Below are positions 36,932 through 46,298 of a stretch of 64,000 nt of DNA, in pieces. The position numbers and the translations under genes were made by a program. Source of the stretch: Gammaproteobacteria bacterium (GTDB taxonomy: Bacteria > Pseudomonadota > Gammaproteobacteria > Burkholderiales > Nitrosomonadaceae); contig CP054180.1 in NCBI GenBank assembly GCA_015709635.1, positions 1,798,001-1,862,000 on the forward strand. The letters are read 5' to 3'. Each line of letters opens with the position of its first letter. The first letter of the stretch is position 1. The notes under the pieces are model-generated. The model saw only the letters and a list, made by a program, of their open reading frames with translations. It made no database searches and was not told where the DNA came from.

Positions 36932-38272
36932 TCAATTCCGCGCTACAGCTTCAGCAAACAGGTCGTGCTCATCCGCAGCGGTAATTTCAACTTCGATAAA
37001 ATCGCCGGGTTGTGCCTGATCGGCGTTTTCCGCATACACCAGTCCGTCAATTTCCGGCGCATCGGCGCTGCTGCGCGCAATGATGTGATCGTCCGCTAGT
37101 TCATCGACCATCACGGTCATTGTGCTGCCCACTTTGGCTGTGAGGCGCTGACGGCTGATGTCCTGTTGTAATTGCATAAAGCGCGCACGGCGGTCTTCCT
37201 TGACTTCTTCCGGCACGGCATTGGGCAGTTGATTGGCAGCGGCGCCTTCCACCGCGGAATAAGCGAAGCATCCGACGCGATCCAATTGCGCTGCGCGCAG
37301 AAAATCCAGCAATTCCTCGAATTCCGCCTCGGTTTCGCCCGGGAAACCGACAATGAAGGTGCTGCGCAACGTGATATCGGGGCATATCTCGCGCCATTGC
37401 CGGATTCTTGCCAAATTATTCTCGGCATTGGCCGGGCGTTTCATCGCCTTCAGAATGCGCGGATTGGCATGTTGCAGCGGCACATCCAGGTAAGGCAGGA
37501 TTTTTCCTTCCGCCATCAACGGAATGACTTCATCGACATGCGGATACGGATAGACATAGTGCAAGCGCACCCAGACACCCAGCGAACCGAGCGCCTGCGC
37601 CAGCTCGGTCAGGCGCGTCTTGACCGGCCGCCCCTGCCAGAAACCGGTGCGGTATTTCACGTCGACGCCATAAGCGCTAGTATCTTGCGATATGATCAGC
37701 AACTCTTTCACGCCGGCGTTCACCAGATGCTCGGCTTCCTGCATCACTTGATGAATCGGCCGGCTGACCAAGTCGCCGCGCATCGATGGAATGATGCAAA
37801 ATGTGCAGCGATGGTTGCAGCCTTCCGATATTTTGATATAGGCATAATGCCGCGGCGTCAGCCGGATCCCCTGCGGCGGTATCAAGCTGGTGTACGGATC
37901 GTGCGGTTGCGGCAAATGCGTATGAATAGCCGACATCACTTCCGGCAACGCGTGCGGTCCGGTGACCGCCAGCACTTGCGGATGCGCCTTTTTCACCACA
38001 TCGCCGTCTTCCTTAGCACCCAGGCAGCCGGTGACGATGACTTTGCCGTTCTCGGCCAGCGCTTCGCCGATGGCATCGAGCGATTCTTCCACGGCGCTGT
38101 CGATAAACCCGCAGGTATTGACGACCACTAAATCGGCATCGTCGTACGACGGTGATATTTCATAACCTTCGGCGCGCAACTGGGTCAGGATTTGCTCGGA
38201 ATCCACCAATGCTTTGGGGCAACCCAACGAAATGAAACCGACTTTACGTGCAACTTGTTTTGACGAAGACAT
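36932..38272 (-). CDS. rimO: Ribosomal protein S12 methylthiotransferase
   Basis: Radical-SAM enzyme adding a methylthio group to the conserved aspartate of S12. The N-terminal domain (VGFISLGCPKALVDSE, VVNTCGFIDSA) supplies three cysteines for one iron-sulfur cluster. The radical-SAM motif is CNHRCTFC, and a TRAM domain occupies the C-terminus. Length 446. RimO is favoured over MiaB by SLGCPKALVDSE and IPSMRGDLVSRP. Confidence 0.94.
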   Translation of the reverse strand: MSSSKQVARKVGFISLGCPKALVDSEQILTQLRAEGYEISPSYDDADLVVVNTCGFIDSAVEESLDAIGEALAENGKVIVTGCLGAKEDGDVVKKAHPQVLAVTGPHALPEVMSAIHTHLPQPHDPYTSLIPPQGIRLTPRHYAYIKISEGCNHRCTFCIIPSMRGDLVSRPIHQVMQEAEHLVNAGVKELLIISQDTSAYGVDVKYRTGFWQGRPVKTRLTELAQALGSLGVWVRLHYVYPYPHVDEVIPLMAEGKILPYLDVPLQHANPRILKAMKRPANAENNLARIRQWREICPDITLRSTFIVGFPGETEAEFEELLDFLRAAQLDRVGCFAYSAVEGAAANQLPNAVPEEVKEDRRARFMQLQQDISRQRLTAKVGSTMTVMVDELADDHIIARSSADAPEIDGLVYAENADQAQPGDFIEVEITAADEHDLFAEAVARN

Positions 38273-38375
38273 GTAACTGAAAATTAAATAAAGAAGTGGA
38301 GACTCCGCACAACCCGGATAGCCGGTCTAGTAATAAACAATGGACTGCATGGAGCAATGGAAATGAAAGGAACGG

Positions 38376-38627
38376 CTAATCGGCAACCGTGAAACGCGCT
38401 GCATCGATGATCGACCACAAATGAGCGATTCCGGCAATGATCGGCGGAATAATGAGCACCCAGAAAAAATATCCTACGCCGGTAATGATGAAAAACAGTA
38501 ACGCCGGCAATAAACGCCCTTGTACCAACTGCCCCAATCCCGGTATAAAAAAACTGCATACCGCCGCGACCACATTTCCACCCGATCCTTGTCCTGCTTG
38601 CATCATTTTCCCTATCCATTCGTTCAT
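38376..38627 (-). CDS. Small hydrophobic membrane protein
   Basis: An 83-residue protein with two or three hydrophobic segments (VVAAVCSFFIPGLGQLVQG, LLPALLFFIITGVGYFFW and following). The pattern FIPGLGQ-xxxG resembles TM2-like small membrane proteins, but no firm family is assigned. It lies seven bases after the next minus-strand gene and may be cotranscribed with it. Confidence 0.65.
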   Translation of the reverse strand: MNEWIGKMMQAGQGSGGNVVAAVCSFFIPGLGQLVQGRLLPALLFFIITGVGYFFWVLIIPPIIAGIAHLWSIIDAARFTVAD

Positions 38628-38634
38628 TATGCGA

Positions 38635-39330
38635 TTACTTGATCATTGTATCGTCATTTACCGTGGAATGCTCATAATCGATACCGACCGTATCACCCGC
38701 CATTTTCTTTTCATGAATTTCATTCAGATTGCCCAGCTTATTCAGGCGTTGCGCAGTATCGCCGATCAGTTCGTCAAGTCGTGCAACCGACTCGGACGCC
38801 AGTGTTTTGTTTTTCTCGACCTCAAGCTTGAAAAATTGCAAGCTATTGAGAAAATTGCCGGTGATATCCTGCACCGTGCGCATCGTAGCTTTCAGCACTT
38901 TGAGTTTTTCTTCGTGCACTTCAACCTCCTTGATCGACTGCAGATACTTTAACCGCTCTTGATGCAATTCAACCGTTCTGGCGCGTTGCTTCAAAGCCAG
39001 AATTGCGGTCACCCAAATGGCGAATAATGACAGCAGGCGATTGGCAATAATTAAATATGTCGGCGCTTCGCTTGGCGGTGACCCTAAATAGCCGATCCCA
39101 ACCAGCACAGAGCAAAAGAATGCGATGTACAAGGTAAAGCGCTTCTTGGATGAGCCCAATGAAATCAGCACGACAATGATATAAGCCACCCCGATGGCAA
39201 CACCCAGCGGCGTGACAAAGTCGATCAGTAAAATAATCAGGACAGCCACCGCACAACTCAGGTAAACATGCAATTCGGTTGAATTGATGCTGCCGGTTTG
39301 TTTTTCTGCGGAATGTTTAAGATCGGACAT
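38635..39330 (-). CDS. Membrane protein with coiled-coil, histidine-kinase-like C-terminus
   Basis: The 231-residue protein has three or four transmembrane helices (about 25-110) followed by a cytoplasmic helical region. The segment ATMRTVQDITGNFLNSLQFF resembles a DHp-type dimerisation helix without the phospho-accepting His, and no ATP-binding domain follows. It may be a truncated or regulatory relative of a membrane histidine kinase. ATG at 39330 is preferred to an upstream TTG. No family name is assigned. Confidence 0.6.
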   Translation of the reverse strand: MSDLKHSAEKQTGSINSTELHVYLSCAVAVLIILLIDFVTPLGVAIGVAYIIVVLISLGSSKKRFTLYIAFFCSVLVGIGYLGSPPSEAPTYLIIANRLLSLFAIWVTAILALKQRARTVELHQERLKYLQSIKEVEVHEEKLKVLKATMRTVQDITGNFLNSLQFFKLEVEKNKTLASESVARLDELIGDTAQRLNKLGNLNEIHEKKMAGDTVGIDYEHSTVNDDTMIK

Positions 39331-39411
39331 GCCGGATTCGATCCTCAATCGTCATATTATTCTTGCGCATCATAATAAACATTGAATCGATTTTTATCAA
39401 TAACTCATTGA

Positions 39412-40326
39412 TTAGGATTTGGATTCATCCAACAATCCGGCGGCCTCCTTTAATAAAAACTCTCTAAAAGCTTTGGCTACGCTCGACAAGCGCTTATTTT
39501 TTCTGTGCACCACATGCCAATAACGGATAATCGGAAAACCCTGCACATCGAGAATTTTCAAGCGCCCCGTCTCCAGCTCCAGTTCCGCGGTATGTTGCGA
39601 CATGATACCCAATCCCATGCCGGCCTGAACGGCTTGTTTTATCGCTTCGGTCGTATCCGTTTCCATCCCTTTATTGATTTTGATCTTATGTGCGGCAAAG
39701 AAGCGCTCCATGGCGCTACGCGTGCCCGAGCCCGATTCGCGCACGAGAAAAGTTTCGTTGGCTAACCGTTTTACCGGGATATTGTGCTCCTTGCATAATG
39801 AATGATCCGGCGGTGCCACGACCACCAGCGGATTCTCCATAAAGGATTCATCATCGATATCGAGATTCTCGGGCGGTTGCCCCATGATGGCTAGATCGAT
39901 CACATTATCCGTCAACTGCTTTAATACCGCTTCCCGGTTGGATACATTCAAACTGACGGTCACGCCGCGATAGCGCTGGCAAAACTTCGCCAGCAAATGC
40001 GGCGCGAAATAATTGGCGGTGGTGACCACCGAGATATTCAATTTACCGCGTTCCATGCCTTTCAATTCGTCCAACGCGACTTCCATATCGGCCAATTGCT
40101 GCGAAATCGCCCGGCTATATTGATACAATTCGCGCCCCGCTTCGGTCAGATAAATTCGCTTACCTAAATGCTCAAATAGCGGTAAACTGATGTTCTCTTC
40201 CAGTTGCTTAATTTGCATGGAAACAGCAGGTTGGGTCAAATGCAGCTCTTCGGCGGCGCGCGAATAACTTAGGTTCCGGGCAACGGATTCGAACACTTTC
40301 AGCTGCCGCAAGGTGAGGTGGAGCAT
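39412..40326 (-). CDS. cbbR: LysR-type regulator CbbR
   Basis: DNA-binding regulator of the Calvin-cycle genes. The N-terminal winged helix-turn-helix is visible (YSRAAEELHLTQPAVSMQIKQ, about residues 20-40), followed by a substrate-binding-protein-like effector domain. Length 304 is standard. It is divergently transcribed from cbbL, the usual arrangement, and the intergenic region holds an inverted repeat suited to it. Confidence 0.92.
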   Translation of the reverse strand: MLHLTLRQLKVFESVARNLSYSRAAEELHLTQPAVSMQIKQLEENISLPLFEHLGKRIYLTEAGRELYQYSRAISQQLADMEVALDELKGMERGKLNISVVTTANYFAPHLLAKFCQRYRGVTVSLNVSNREAVLKQLTDNVIDLAIMGQPPENLDIDDESFMENPLVVVAPPDHSLCKEHNIPVKRLANETFLVRESGSGTRSAMERFFAAHKIKINKGMETDTTEAIKQAVQAGMGLGIMSQHTAELELETGRLKILDVQGFPIIRYWHVVHRKNKRLSSVAKAFREFLLKEAAGLLDESKS

Positions 40327-40364
40327 AGGTCAATTATCAATTCTGATTCACGCGGTAAAGTTTT

Positions 40365-40431
40365 ATAAGTATAACCTTATTATAAATATCAAAATTACTG
40401 ATTTGTTCTTATAGGTTAATAGCGCTATAGT
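40365..40431 (+). promoter_or_regulatory. cbb operon promoter with probable CbbR site
   Basis: TTGTTC (40403-40408), a 17-base spacer and TATAGT (40426-40431) make a plausible promoter with a start near 40438. An inverted repeat ATAAG-N6-CTTAT (40365-40380) is centred about 65 bases upstream of that start, the usual position for LysR activators. Confidence 0.55.
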
Positions 40432-40540
40432 GCGCTTCATGGATTTGAGTAGTCATGTTTGTTGTTTGTAATGCAATATCCTCTCGTTTCTGTCGGTATC
40501 GTTGGCTGGAGTTGAGTGGAATCTAATAGGAGAAAATACC

Positions 40541-41962
40541 ATGGCAGTAAAAATATATAACGCGGGCGTCAAAGAATACCGGCAAACCTACTGGACACCT
40601 GAATACACCCCTTTGGATACCGATCTTTTGGCATGTTTCAAAATTACACCACAACCCGGCGTGCCACGTGAAGAAGTCGCTGCTGCAGTAGCGGCAGAAT
40701 CTTCCACCGGTACCTGGACCACGGTTTGGACCGACTTGCTGACCGACCTGGATTACTACAAAGGACGTGCTTACAAGATTGAAGACGTACCTGGCGATGA
40801 CACCTGCTTCTATGCTTTCGTGGCTTACCCGATTGATCTGTTTGAAGAAGGTTCTGTCGTTAACGTGTTGACCTCACTGGTCGGTAACGTGTTCGGTTTT
40901 AAAGCGTTACGCGCCCTGCGTCTGGAAGATGTGCGTTTTCCGATTGCTTACGTCAAAACTTGTGGTGGACCTCCAACAGGTATTCAAGTAGAACGCGATC
41001 GTTTGAACAAATACGGCCGTGCATTGTTAGGTTGTACCATTAAACCTAAACTGGGTCTGTCTGCTAAAAATTATGGCCGCGCCGTATACGAATGTCTGCG
41101 CGGCGGTCTGGATCTGACCAAAGACGATGAAAACGTTAACAGTCAGCCTTTCATGCGTTGGCGCGATCGTTTCCAATTTGTAGTGGAAGCTTGCCAAAAA
41201 GCCGAACGTGAAACCGGAGAACGTAAAGGCCACTATCTGAACGTAACTGCACCAACCCCAGAAGAAATGTACAAGCGTGCAGAATTTGCCAAGGAATTGG
41301 GCGCACCTATCATTATGCATGACTACTTGACAGGTGGTTTAACAGCCAATACGGGACTGGCTAACTGGTGCCGCAACAATGGAATGCTATTGCATATCCA
41401 CCGTGCTATGCACGCCGTACTTGATCGCAACCCACACCATGGTATTCATTTCCGCGTTTTAACCAAAGTGCTGCGTTTGTCAGGTGGTGATCACCTGCAC
41501 TCCGGTACCGTGGTCGGTAAACTGGAAGGCGATCGTGCAGCAACCCTCGGCTGGATCGATACCATGCGCGACAAATTCATCAAAGAAGACCGCAGCCGCG
41601 GCCTGTTCTTCGATCAAGATTGGGGTTCAATGCCAGGTGTATTCCCAGTTGCGTCGGGTGGTATTCACGTTTGGCATATGCCAGCACTGGTCGCAATCTT
41701 CGGTGATGATGCTTGCTTGCAGTTTGGTGGTGGTACCCTGGGTCATCCATGGGGTAACGCTGCGGGTGCGGCGGCTAACCGTGTTGCATTGGAAGCCTGC
41801 GTAGAAGCACGTAACCAAGGTATTGAAATCGAGAAAGAAGGCAAAGCGATCTTGACCAAGGCAGCGAAAAGCAGTCCAGAACTGAAAATCGCCATGGAAA
41901 CATGGAAAGAGATCAAGTTCGAGTTTGACACTGTTGACAAACTGGACATAGCCCACAAGTAA
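40541..41962 (+). CDS. cbbL: RuBisCO large subunit, form IA (green-like)
   Basis: Carboxylase subunit fixing CO2 onto ribulose 1,5-bisphosphate. Diagnostic segments are TIKPKLGLS, the carbamylated-lysine loop GGLDLTKDDENVNSQ, HYLNVTAPT and SGGDHLHSGTVVGKLEGD. ATG at 40541 is the true start (473 residues), with AGGAGA seven bases upstream; the frame is open further 5' but without support. The sequence type (MAVKIYNAGVKEYRQTYW) is form IA. Promoter and cbbR lie upstream. Many codons differ in style from neighbours, as expected for a very highly expressed gene. Confidence 0.98.
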   Translation: MAVKIYNAGVKEYRQTYWTPEYTPLDTDLLACFKITPQPGVPREEVAAAVAAESSTGTWTTVWTDLLTDLDYYKGRAYKIEDVPGDDTCFYAFVAYPIDLFEEGSVVNVLTSLVGNVFGFKALRALRLEDVRFPIAYVKTCGGPPTGIQVERDRLNKYGRALLGCTIKPKLGLSAKNYGRAVYECLRGGLDLTKDDENVNSQPFMRWRDRFQFVVEACQKAERETGERKGHYLNVTAPTPEEMYKRAEFAKELGAPIIMHDYLTGGLTANTGLANWCRNNGMLLHIHRAMHAVLDRNPHHGIHFRVLTKVLRLSGGDHLHSGTVVGKLEGDRAATLGWIDTMRDKFIKEDRSRGLFFDQDWGSMPGVFPVASGGIHVWHMPALVAIFGDDACLQFGGGTLGHPWGNAAGAAANRVALEACVEARNQGIEIEKEGKAILTKAAKSSPELKIAMETWKEIKFEFDTVDKLDIAHK

Positions 41963-41975
41963 GAATACATAGCCA

Positions 41976-42014
41976 AAGGAGAAAGGTTGATGATTAAACG
42001 CTGCTTTTCTCCTT
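41976..42014 (+). other. Hairpin in the cbbL-cbbS gap
   Basis: AAGGAGAAAG (41976-41985) pairs with CTTTTCTCCTT (42004-42014) with one bulged base. There is no T-tract. Such hairpins can stabilise the upstream message or set the ratio of the two subunits (inference). Confidence 0.5.
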
Positions 42015-42040
42015 CATCTCACTAAAGTTAAGGAAAAATA

Positions 42041-42397
42041 ATGAGCGAAGTAATCGATTACAAATCACGTGTTAGTGATCCAGCAAGCCGTAAATTTGAA
42101 ACATTTTCTTATCTGCCTGCAATGGCCGACAAGGATATCAAGAAACAAGTGCAATATTTAATCAGCAAAGGCTGGAACCCAGCGATTGAACATACAGAAC
42201 CTGAGTATGTCATGGATTCCTACTGGTATATGTGGAAGCTGCCAATGTTTGGTGAAACGGATGTAGAACGCGTGCTGGCAGAAGCTGCCGCATGTCATAA
42301 AGCCAATCCGAACAATCACGTACGTTTGATTGGTTACAATAACTTCAACCAATCACAAGGCACAGCCATGGTGATATACCGCGGCAAGACTGTTTAA
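42041..42397 (+). CDS. cbbS: RuBisCO small subunit, form IA
   Basis: A 118-residue small subunit of the hexadecameric enzyme. The core FETFSYLPAMADKDIKKQV and the segment YWYMWKLPMFGETD are typical. It follows cbbL by 78 bases and precedes a strong terminator. Confidence 0.97.
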   Translation: MSEVIDYKSRVSDPASRKFETFSYLPAMADKDIKKQVQYLISKGWNPAIEHTEPEYVMDSYWYMWKLPMFGETDVERVLAEAAACHKANPNNHVRLIGYNNFNQSQGTAMVIYRGKTV

Positions 42398-42423
42398 GTA
42401 ACACGGGGTTCGAACCCGCAAGA

Positions 42424-42460
42424 CCCCCTTCACCCTTAATTAGGGCAGGGGGTTTTTTTT
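42424..42460 (+). terminator. Rho-independent terminator after cbbS
   Basis: CCCCCT pairs with AGGGGG around an inner CCCT/AGGG stem, followed by eight T (42453-42460). It probably lowers cbbQ/cbbO expression relative to cbbLS. A separate small palindrome (GGGTTCGAACCC) lies at 42406-42417. Confidence 0.85.
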
Positions 42461-42515
42461 CACCGGAATTTATTGTGCAAATTTTCGATAAAGATAGTTC
42501 TCACAGGAGTTTGTC

Positions 42516-43322
42516 ATGAGCGATATCATCGACCAGTATCGTATTAAAAAAGAACCTTATTACCATTCCGTTGCGGATGAAGTAAAACTCTATGAAGCCG
42601 CCTATTCAGTACGCATGCCGATGATGCTGAAAGGCCCGACTGGTTGCGGCAAGACCCGCTTTGTCGAGTACATGGCGTGGAAATTAAAAAAACCGCTGAT
42701 CACCGTTGCGTGTAATGAAGACATGACCGCATCCGATCTGGTGGGTCGCTTTTTGCTCGATGCCAATGGCACGCGCTGGCAAGATGGACCGCTTGCAGTC
42801 GCAGCACGTTATGGCGCGATCTGCTATCTGGATGAAGTTGTCGAAGCACGCCAGGATACCACCGTGGTTATTCATCCGCTTACCGACAACCGTCGCGTGC
42901 TTCCACTGGAGAAAAAAGGTGAGCTGATTCAGGCACATGCAGACTTCCAGATTGTCATCTCGTACAACCCAGGGTATCAGAGCTTGATGAAAGACTTGAA
43001 ACAATCGACCAAACAACGTTTTGGTGCGCTCGATTTCAATTACCCGAGTCATGACATCGAAAGCGAAATCGTTGCCCACGAATCAGGCGTATCGACCGAA
43101 GTTGCCGAGAAGCTGGTATCGATTGCCGAACGCGCACGAAACCTGAAGGGACATGGCCTGGATGAAGGTATTTCCACTCGCATGCTGATTTATGCCGGAA
43201 GCCTGATTGCCAAGAAAGTCGATGCCCATGCAGCCTGCCGTGTAGCACTGGTGCGCCCGATCACCGACGATCCGGATATGCGCGATGCGCTGGACGCAGC
43301 AGTTAGTACGTTCTTCAACTAA
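42516..43322 (+). CDS. cbbQ: RuBisCO activase component CbbQ (AAA+ ATPase)
   Basis: MoxR-type AAA+ protein that, with CbbO, removes inhibitory sugar phosphates from form IA/II RuBisCO. Walker A GPTGCGKT lies at about residues 40-47 and Walker B is ICYLDEVVEAR. Length 268 is standard. It starts with AGGAG ten bases upstream and sits between the cbbS terminator and cbbO. Confidence 0.95.
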   Translation: MSDIIDQYRIKKEPYYHSVADEVKLYEAAYSVRMPMMLKGPTGCGKTRFVEYMAWKLKKPLITVACNEDMTASDLVGRFLLDANGTRWQDGPLAVAARYGAICYLDEVVEARQDTTVVIHPLTDNRRVLPLEKKGELIQAHADFQIVISYNPGYQSLMKDLKQSTKQRFGALDFNYPSHDIESEIVAHESGVSTEVAEKLVSIAERARNLKGHGLDEGISTRMLIYAGSLIAKKVDAHAACRVALVRPITDDPDMRDALDAAVSTFFN

Positions 43323-43366
43323 CCCAATCATAACCCGTTTGTTTTAACCCATTAACAGGTGCTGCC

Positions 43367-45697
43367 ATGAGTGTCAGTCTGGACGATTACAAAGAATTGC
43401 TCGAGGATCTGGAACCGGAATCGGTTGAATTGCTCCATCATGCTTGGCCGGAAGCGGTCAAGATCTTTTCACCGCGCGGTCTGGATAACTACTTAAAAGG
43501 CGCGTCGGCAATCCGCGGCCTGGGGCGCGGGCGCAGCGTGGTCGATTGCTGGATTGATGAAATTCCGCTGGTCGTCAAGGAAGTCGGTGAAGATGTCATC
43601 AGCGATTTGGCAACATCCGTGCTTTCGCTGGCTTCGAGAACTTCCGGCGCGGTCATCGAACTGGTGCTGGCGACTTCCCCTACTGCTGCCAAACGTCTCG
43701 GTGACGCGCAGTTATTCCAGAATTACCTGCAATTTCTGAATACGCTGATCGCACAGGCACCACGCGGCATTCGTCCGATGCTCGGCAAGTTGGAAATCCT
43801 GTTCGGGCAATTGACGCTGGGTGGCTTGCGCCGCTGGGCGATGTGGGGCGCACATGCGCACCGCACCGATTATGAAGAGCAAATCCGTTATTTCGGTCTG
43901 GAATCGAAAGAATCGCTTGCGGTCTTGCAGAAGGAACGCAAAGGCACGCTGTTTGTCGACGTGCAGCGCCGTATCAATATGTATTTGCGTGCGTTGTGGG
44001 GACGAGATTTCTTCATGAAACCGACTTCCGGCGACTTTGAAACGCGTGAAGGCTATAAGCCATTCATCGAAAACTATTTCATCCATCTGCCCGATGCCTA
44101 CGATGCCTATGACGATGTGTCGGCAACCGAAGTCTACCGCGCCGCTGCAGCGCACGCTGCAGCGCATCTGGTCGAAACCCAGCAGCCGATTTCTGCGGAA
44201 AGTTTGAATCCGTTGCAGATGGCTGTGATTTCGGTCATTGAAGATGCGCGTATCGAGGAATTGTCGATCCGCCGCTTTCCCGGCCTACGCAAGACATGGT
44301 CGGTATTGCACAGTGCCACACCGGAAATGAATGTCTCGACGGGCGATTATCTGAATCGCCTGGCACGCGCCCTGCTCGACCCGGATTACAAGGACCAAGA
44401 TCCGTGGATCGCCGAAGGACGCAAACTGTTCAAAGCGGCGAAAGACGATCAGCTACATAGTCACAAAACCTCATGGGAAATCGGTGTGCAGCTCGCGCAC
44501 AGCTTCATGGACAAAAAGATTCCGTACAACCCGCGCACCGACATACTCACCGCCCCATACCGTGACGACAACCGCTATTTCTGGGAATTCGAGGAATTCG
44601 ATTTCAACAAATCGCTGTCTGCCGGATACGACGCGCCCAAACAAGTGCGCAAATACGTCAACGTCATGGAGTTTGCCAATGAGCTCGACGTCGAAACCGC
44701 CGGTGACGACGCAGAGGAAATCTGGGTCATGGGCACCGAGTTCTTCCCGTACGAAGACATGGGTGTGTCGTACAACGATATGGAAGGCAAGGAACCGGTA
44801 TCGGCGCCGTACCACTATTCCGAATGGGATTACCAGATTCAACTGGAACGCCCCGATTGGGCTACAGTGCAGGAAAAACGCGCAAAACTGGGCGATATGC
44901 AATGCATCGACGACATCGCCAATCAATACAAACGCGAAATTGCGCGCATGAAATTCCTGCTCGACGCGATGCAACCGCAAGGCACACGCCGCATCCGTAA
45001 ACTCGAAGACGGCGACGAAATCGACATCAACGCCGCGATCCGTTCGATGATCGATATCCGCATGGGCATGCAACCCGATCCACGCATCATGATGCGCTCG
45101 GTGCGCAAGGTGCGCGATATCTCCGTACTGGTGCTGCTCGACTTATCCGAATCGACCAACGAAAAAGTCGCCGGACACGACTACTCCGTGCTCGACCTGA
45201 CGCGCCAGGCGACGGTATTGCTCGCCAACGCCATCAACAAGATCGGCGATCCGTTTGCCATCCATGGCTTCTGTTCCGACGGACGCCATGACGTCGAGTA
45301 TTTCCGCTTCAAGGATTTCGATCAACCCTACAACGAAATTCCTAAAGCCAAACTCGCCGGTATGACCGGGCAACTGTCGACCCGCATGGGTGCGGCCATG
45401 CGCCACGCCACGCATTATCTGAAACTGCAAAAATCGACAAAAAAACTACTGTTGGTCATCACCGACGGCGAACCGGCGGATGTGGACGTACGCGACCCGC
45501 AATACCTGCGCCACGACACCAAAAAAGCCGTCGAAGAAGCCGGCCGCTCCGGTATCCTCACCTACTGCATGAGCTTAGATCCGCGCGCCGATCAATACGT
45601 GTCGCGCATTTTCGGCGAACGAAATTATTTAGTAGTGGATCATGTAGAGCGATTGCCGGAGAAACTGCCGGTGTTGTATGCGGGGTTAACGAGGTAA
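43367..45697 (+). CDS. cbbO: RuBisCO activase component CbbO (VWA protein)
   Basis: Adaptor partner of CbbQ. The C-terminal von Willebrand factor A domain has an intact MIDAS (LLDLSESTN, about residues 590-598, and later TDGEPAD), used to bind RuBisCO. The N-terminal two thirds are the helical CbbO domain. Length 776 is normal. It is the last clear gene of the operon; no cbbN-like gene or carboxysome genes follow. Confidence 0.94.
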   Translation: MSVSLDDYKELLEDLEPESVELLHHAWPEAVKIFSPRGLDNYLKGASAIRGLGRGRSVVDCWIDEIPLVVKEVGEDVISDLATSVLSLASRTSGAVIELVLATSPTAAKRLGDAQLFQNYLQFLNTLIAQAPRGIRPMLGKLEILFGQLTLGGLRRWAMWGAHAHRTDYEEQIRYFGLESKESLAVLQKERKGTLFVDVQRRINMYLRALWGRDFFMKPTSGDFETREGYKPFIENYFIHLPDAYDAYDDVSATEVYRAAAAHAAAHLVETQQPISAESLNPLQMAVISVIEDARIEELSIRRFPGLRKTWSVLHSATPEMNVSTGDYLNRLARALLDPDYKDQDPWIAEGRKLFKAAKDDQLHSHKTSWEIGVQLAHSFMDKKIPYNPRTDILTAPYRDDNRYFWEFEEFDFNKSLSAGYDAPKQVRKYVNVMEFANELDVETAGDDAEEIWVMGTEFFPYEDMGVSYNDMEGKEPVSAPYHYSEWDYQIQLERPDWATVQEKRAKLGDMQCIDDIANQYKREIARMKFLLDAMQPQGTRRIRKLEDGDEIDINAAIRSMIDIRMGMQPDPRIMMRSVRKVRDISVLVLLDLSESTNEKVAGHDYSVLDLTRQATVLLANAINKIGDPFAIHGFCSDGRHDVEYFRFKDFDQPYNEIPKAKLAGMTGQLSTRMGAAMRHATHYLKLQKSTKKLLLVITDGEPADVDVRDPQYLRHDTKKAVEEAGRSGILTYCMSLDPRADQYVSRIFGERNYLVVDHVERLPEKLPVLYAGLTR

Positions 45698-45713
45698 AGT
45701 GTATATGCTTTAA

Positions 45714-45815
45714 GCACGGTGGGATGCGCCGACGCCAGAAGGCGCATCAATCCTGTTAATCGTGCGCACCCAACATTCAGTCATTGCATATTATAGATTC
45801 CCACCTTCGCGGGAA
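45714..45815. repeat. Two intergenic palindromic repeats after cbbO
   Basis: GATGCGCC/GGCGCATC (45723-45748) forms a hairpin, with outer GCACG/CGTGC arms (45714-45718 and 45761-45765). TTCCC-ACCTTCGC-GGGAA (45798-45815) is a second short hairpin of a kind common between proteobacterial genes. Either could terminate the cbb transcript. Confidence 0.45.
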
Positions 45816-45835
45816 ATGATGATGGGCGCGACAAG

Positions 45836-45946
45836 TCAATGGAGTGACACCTTGAATCCCAACATTCCCATCAAGCCGACCTGCAACGATTCCAACTTAA
45901 TCACGTCATCCGGTAAGCCGATAACACCGCATTCAATCGCTTGCAT
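45836..45946 (-). CDS. Candidate 36-residue ORF after the toxin gene
   Basis: An ATG at 45946 is preceded by GAGGA. The ORF encodes MQAIECGVIGLPDDVIKLES and further hydrophobic residues ending VSLH. No family is recognised. It lies 10 bases after the toxin stop and may be a remnant or chance ORF. Confidence 0.3.
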   Translation of the reverse strand: MQAIECGVIGLPDDVIKLESLQVGLMGMLGFKVSLH

Positions 45947-45956
45947 CGTTCCTCTT

Positions 45957-46298
45957 CTACCAATCAAACACAATGGCCAGCGCATTTTTGATCGCCGGAA
46001 GATGCTGTTTGTCCAACCGGCCTTGTAATTTCCCGATCCGGGAAACATCCACGGCACGCAATTGTTTGAGATTGATGTGCCGGTCTTTGTCCAAGCCGTT
46101 TTCTGAATTAGGTTCCAGATTCACAGCAAAAGGCCAGGGTTTATGATTCGGCAGCAAGGGAGCAACGATCAGCGTTTTTGATTGGTTGTTAACCAAGTCG
46201 CTCTGAATGATGACACACGGTCTTAATTTCTTGGTTTCCGCGCCTCTGGCCGGTTCCAGGTCGATCCAGTAAATCTCGAGTTGCTTGAAATCAGTCAT
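45957..46298 (-). CDS. MazF/PemK-type mRNA interferase toxin
   Basis: Predicted sequence-specific endoribonuclease. The N-terminal strand IYWIDLEPARGAETKKLRP carries the conserved Arg of the active site, followed by VIIQSD, and TLIVAPLL supplies the Thr-containing strand. LKQLRAVDVSRI replaces the DQIRTVD motif. Length 113 is standard. It overlaps the antitoxin gene by 8 bases, the usual translational coupling. Confidence 0.87.
   Translation of the reverse strand: MTDFKQLEIYWIDLEPARGAETKKLRPCVIIQSDLVNNQSKTLIVAPLLPNHKPWPFAVNLEPNSENGLDKDRHINLKQLRAVDVSRIGKLQGRLDKQHLPAIKNALAIVFDW

Noticed and set aside
42406..42417. GGGTTCGAACCC resembling a tRNA T-arm after cbbS
   Set aside because: No other cloverleaf parts surround it; it is a short palindrome just before a terminator.
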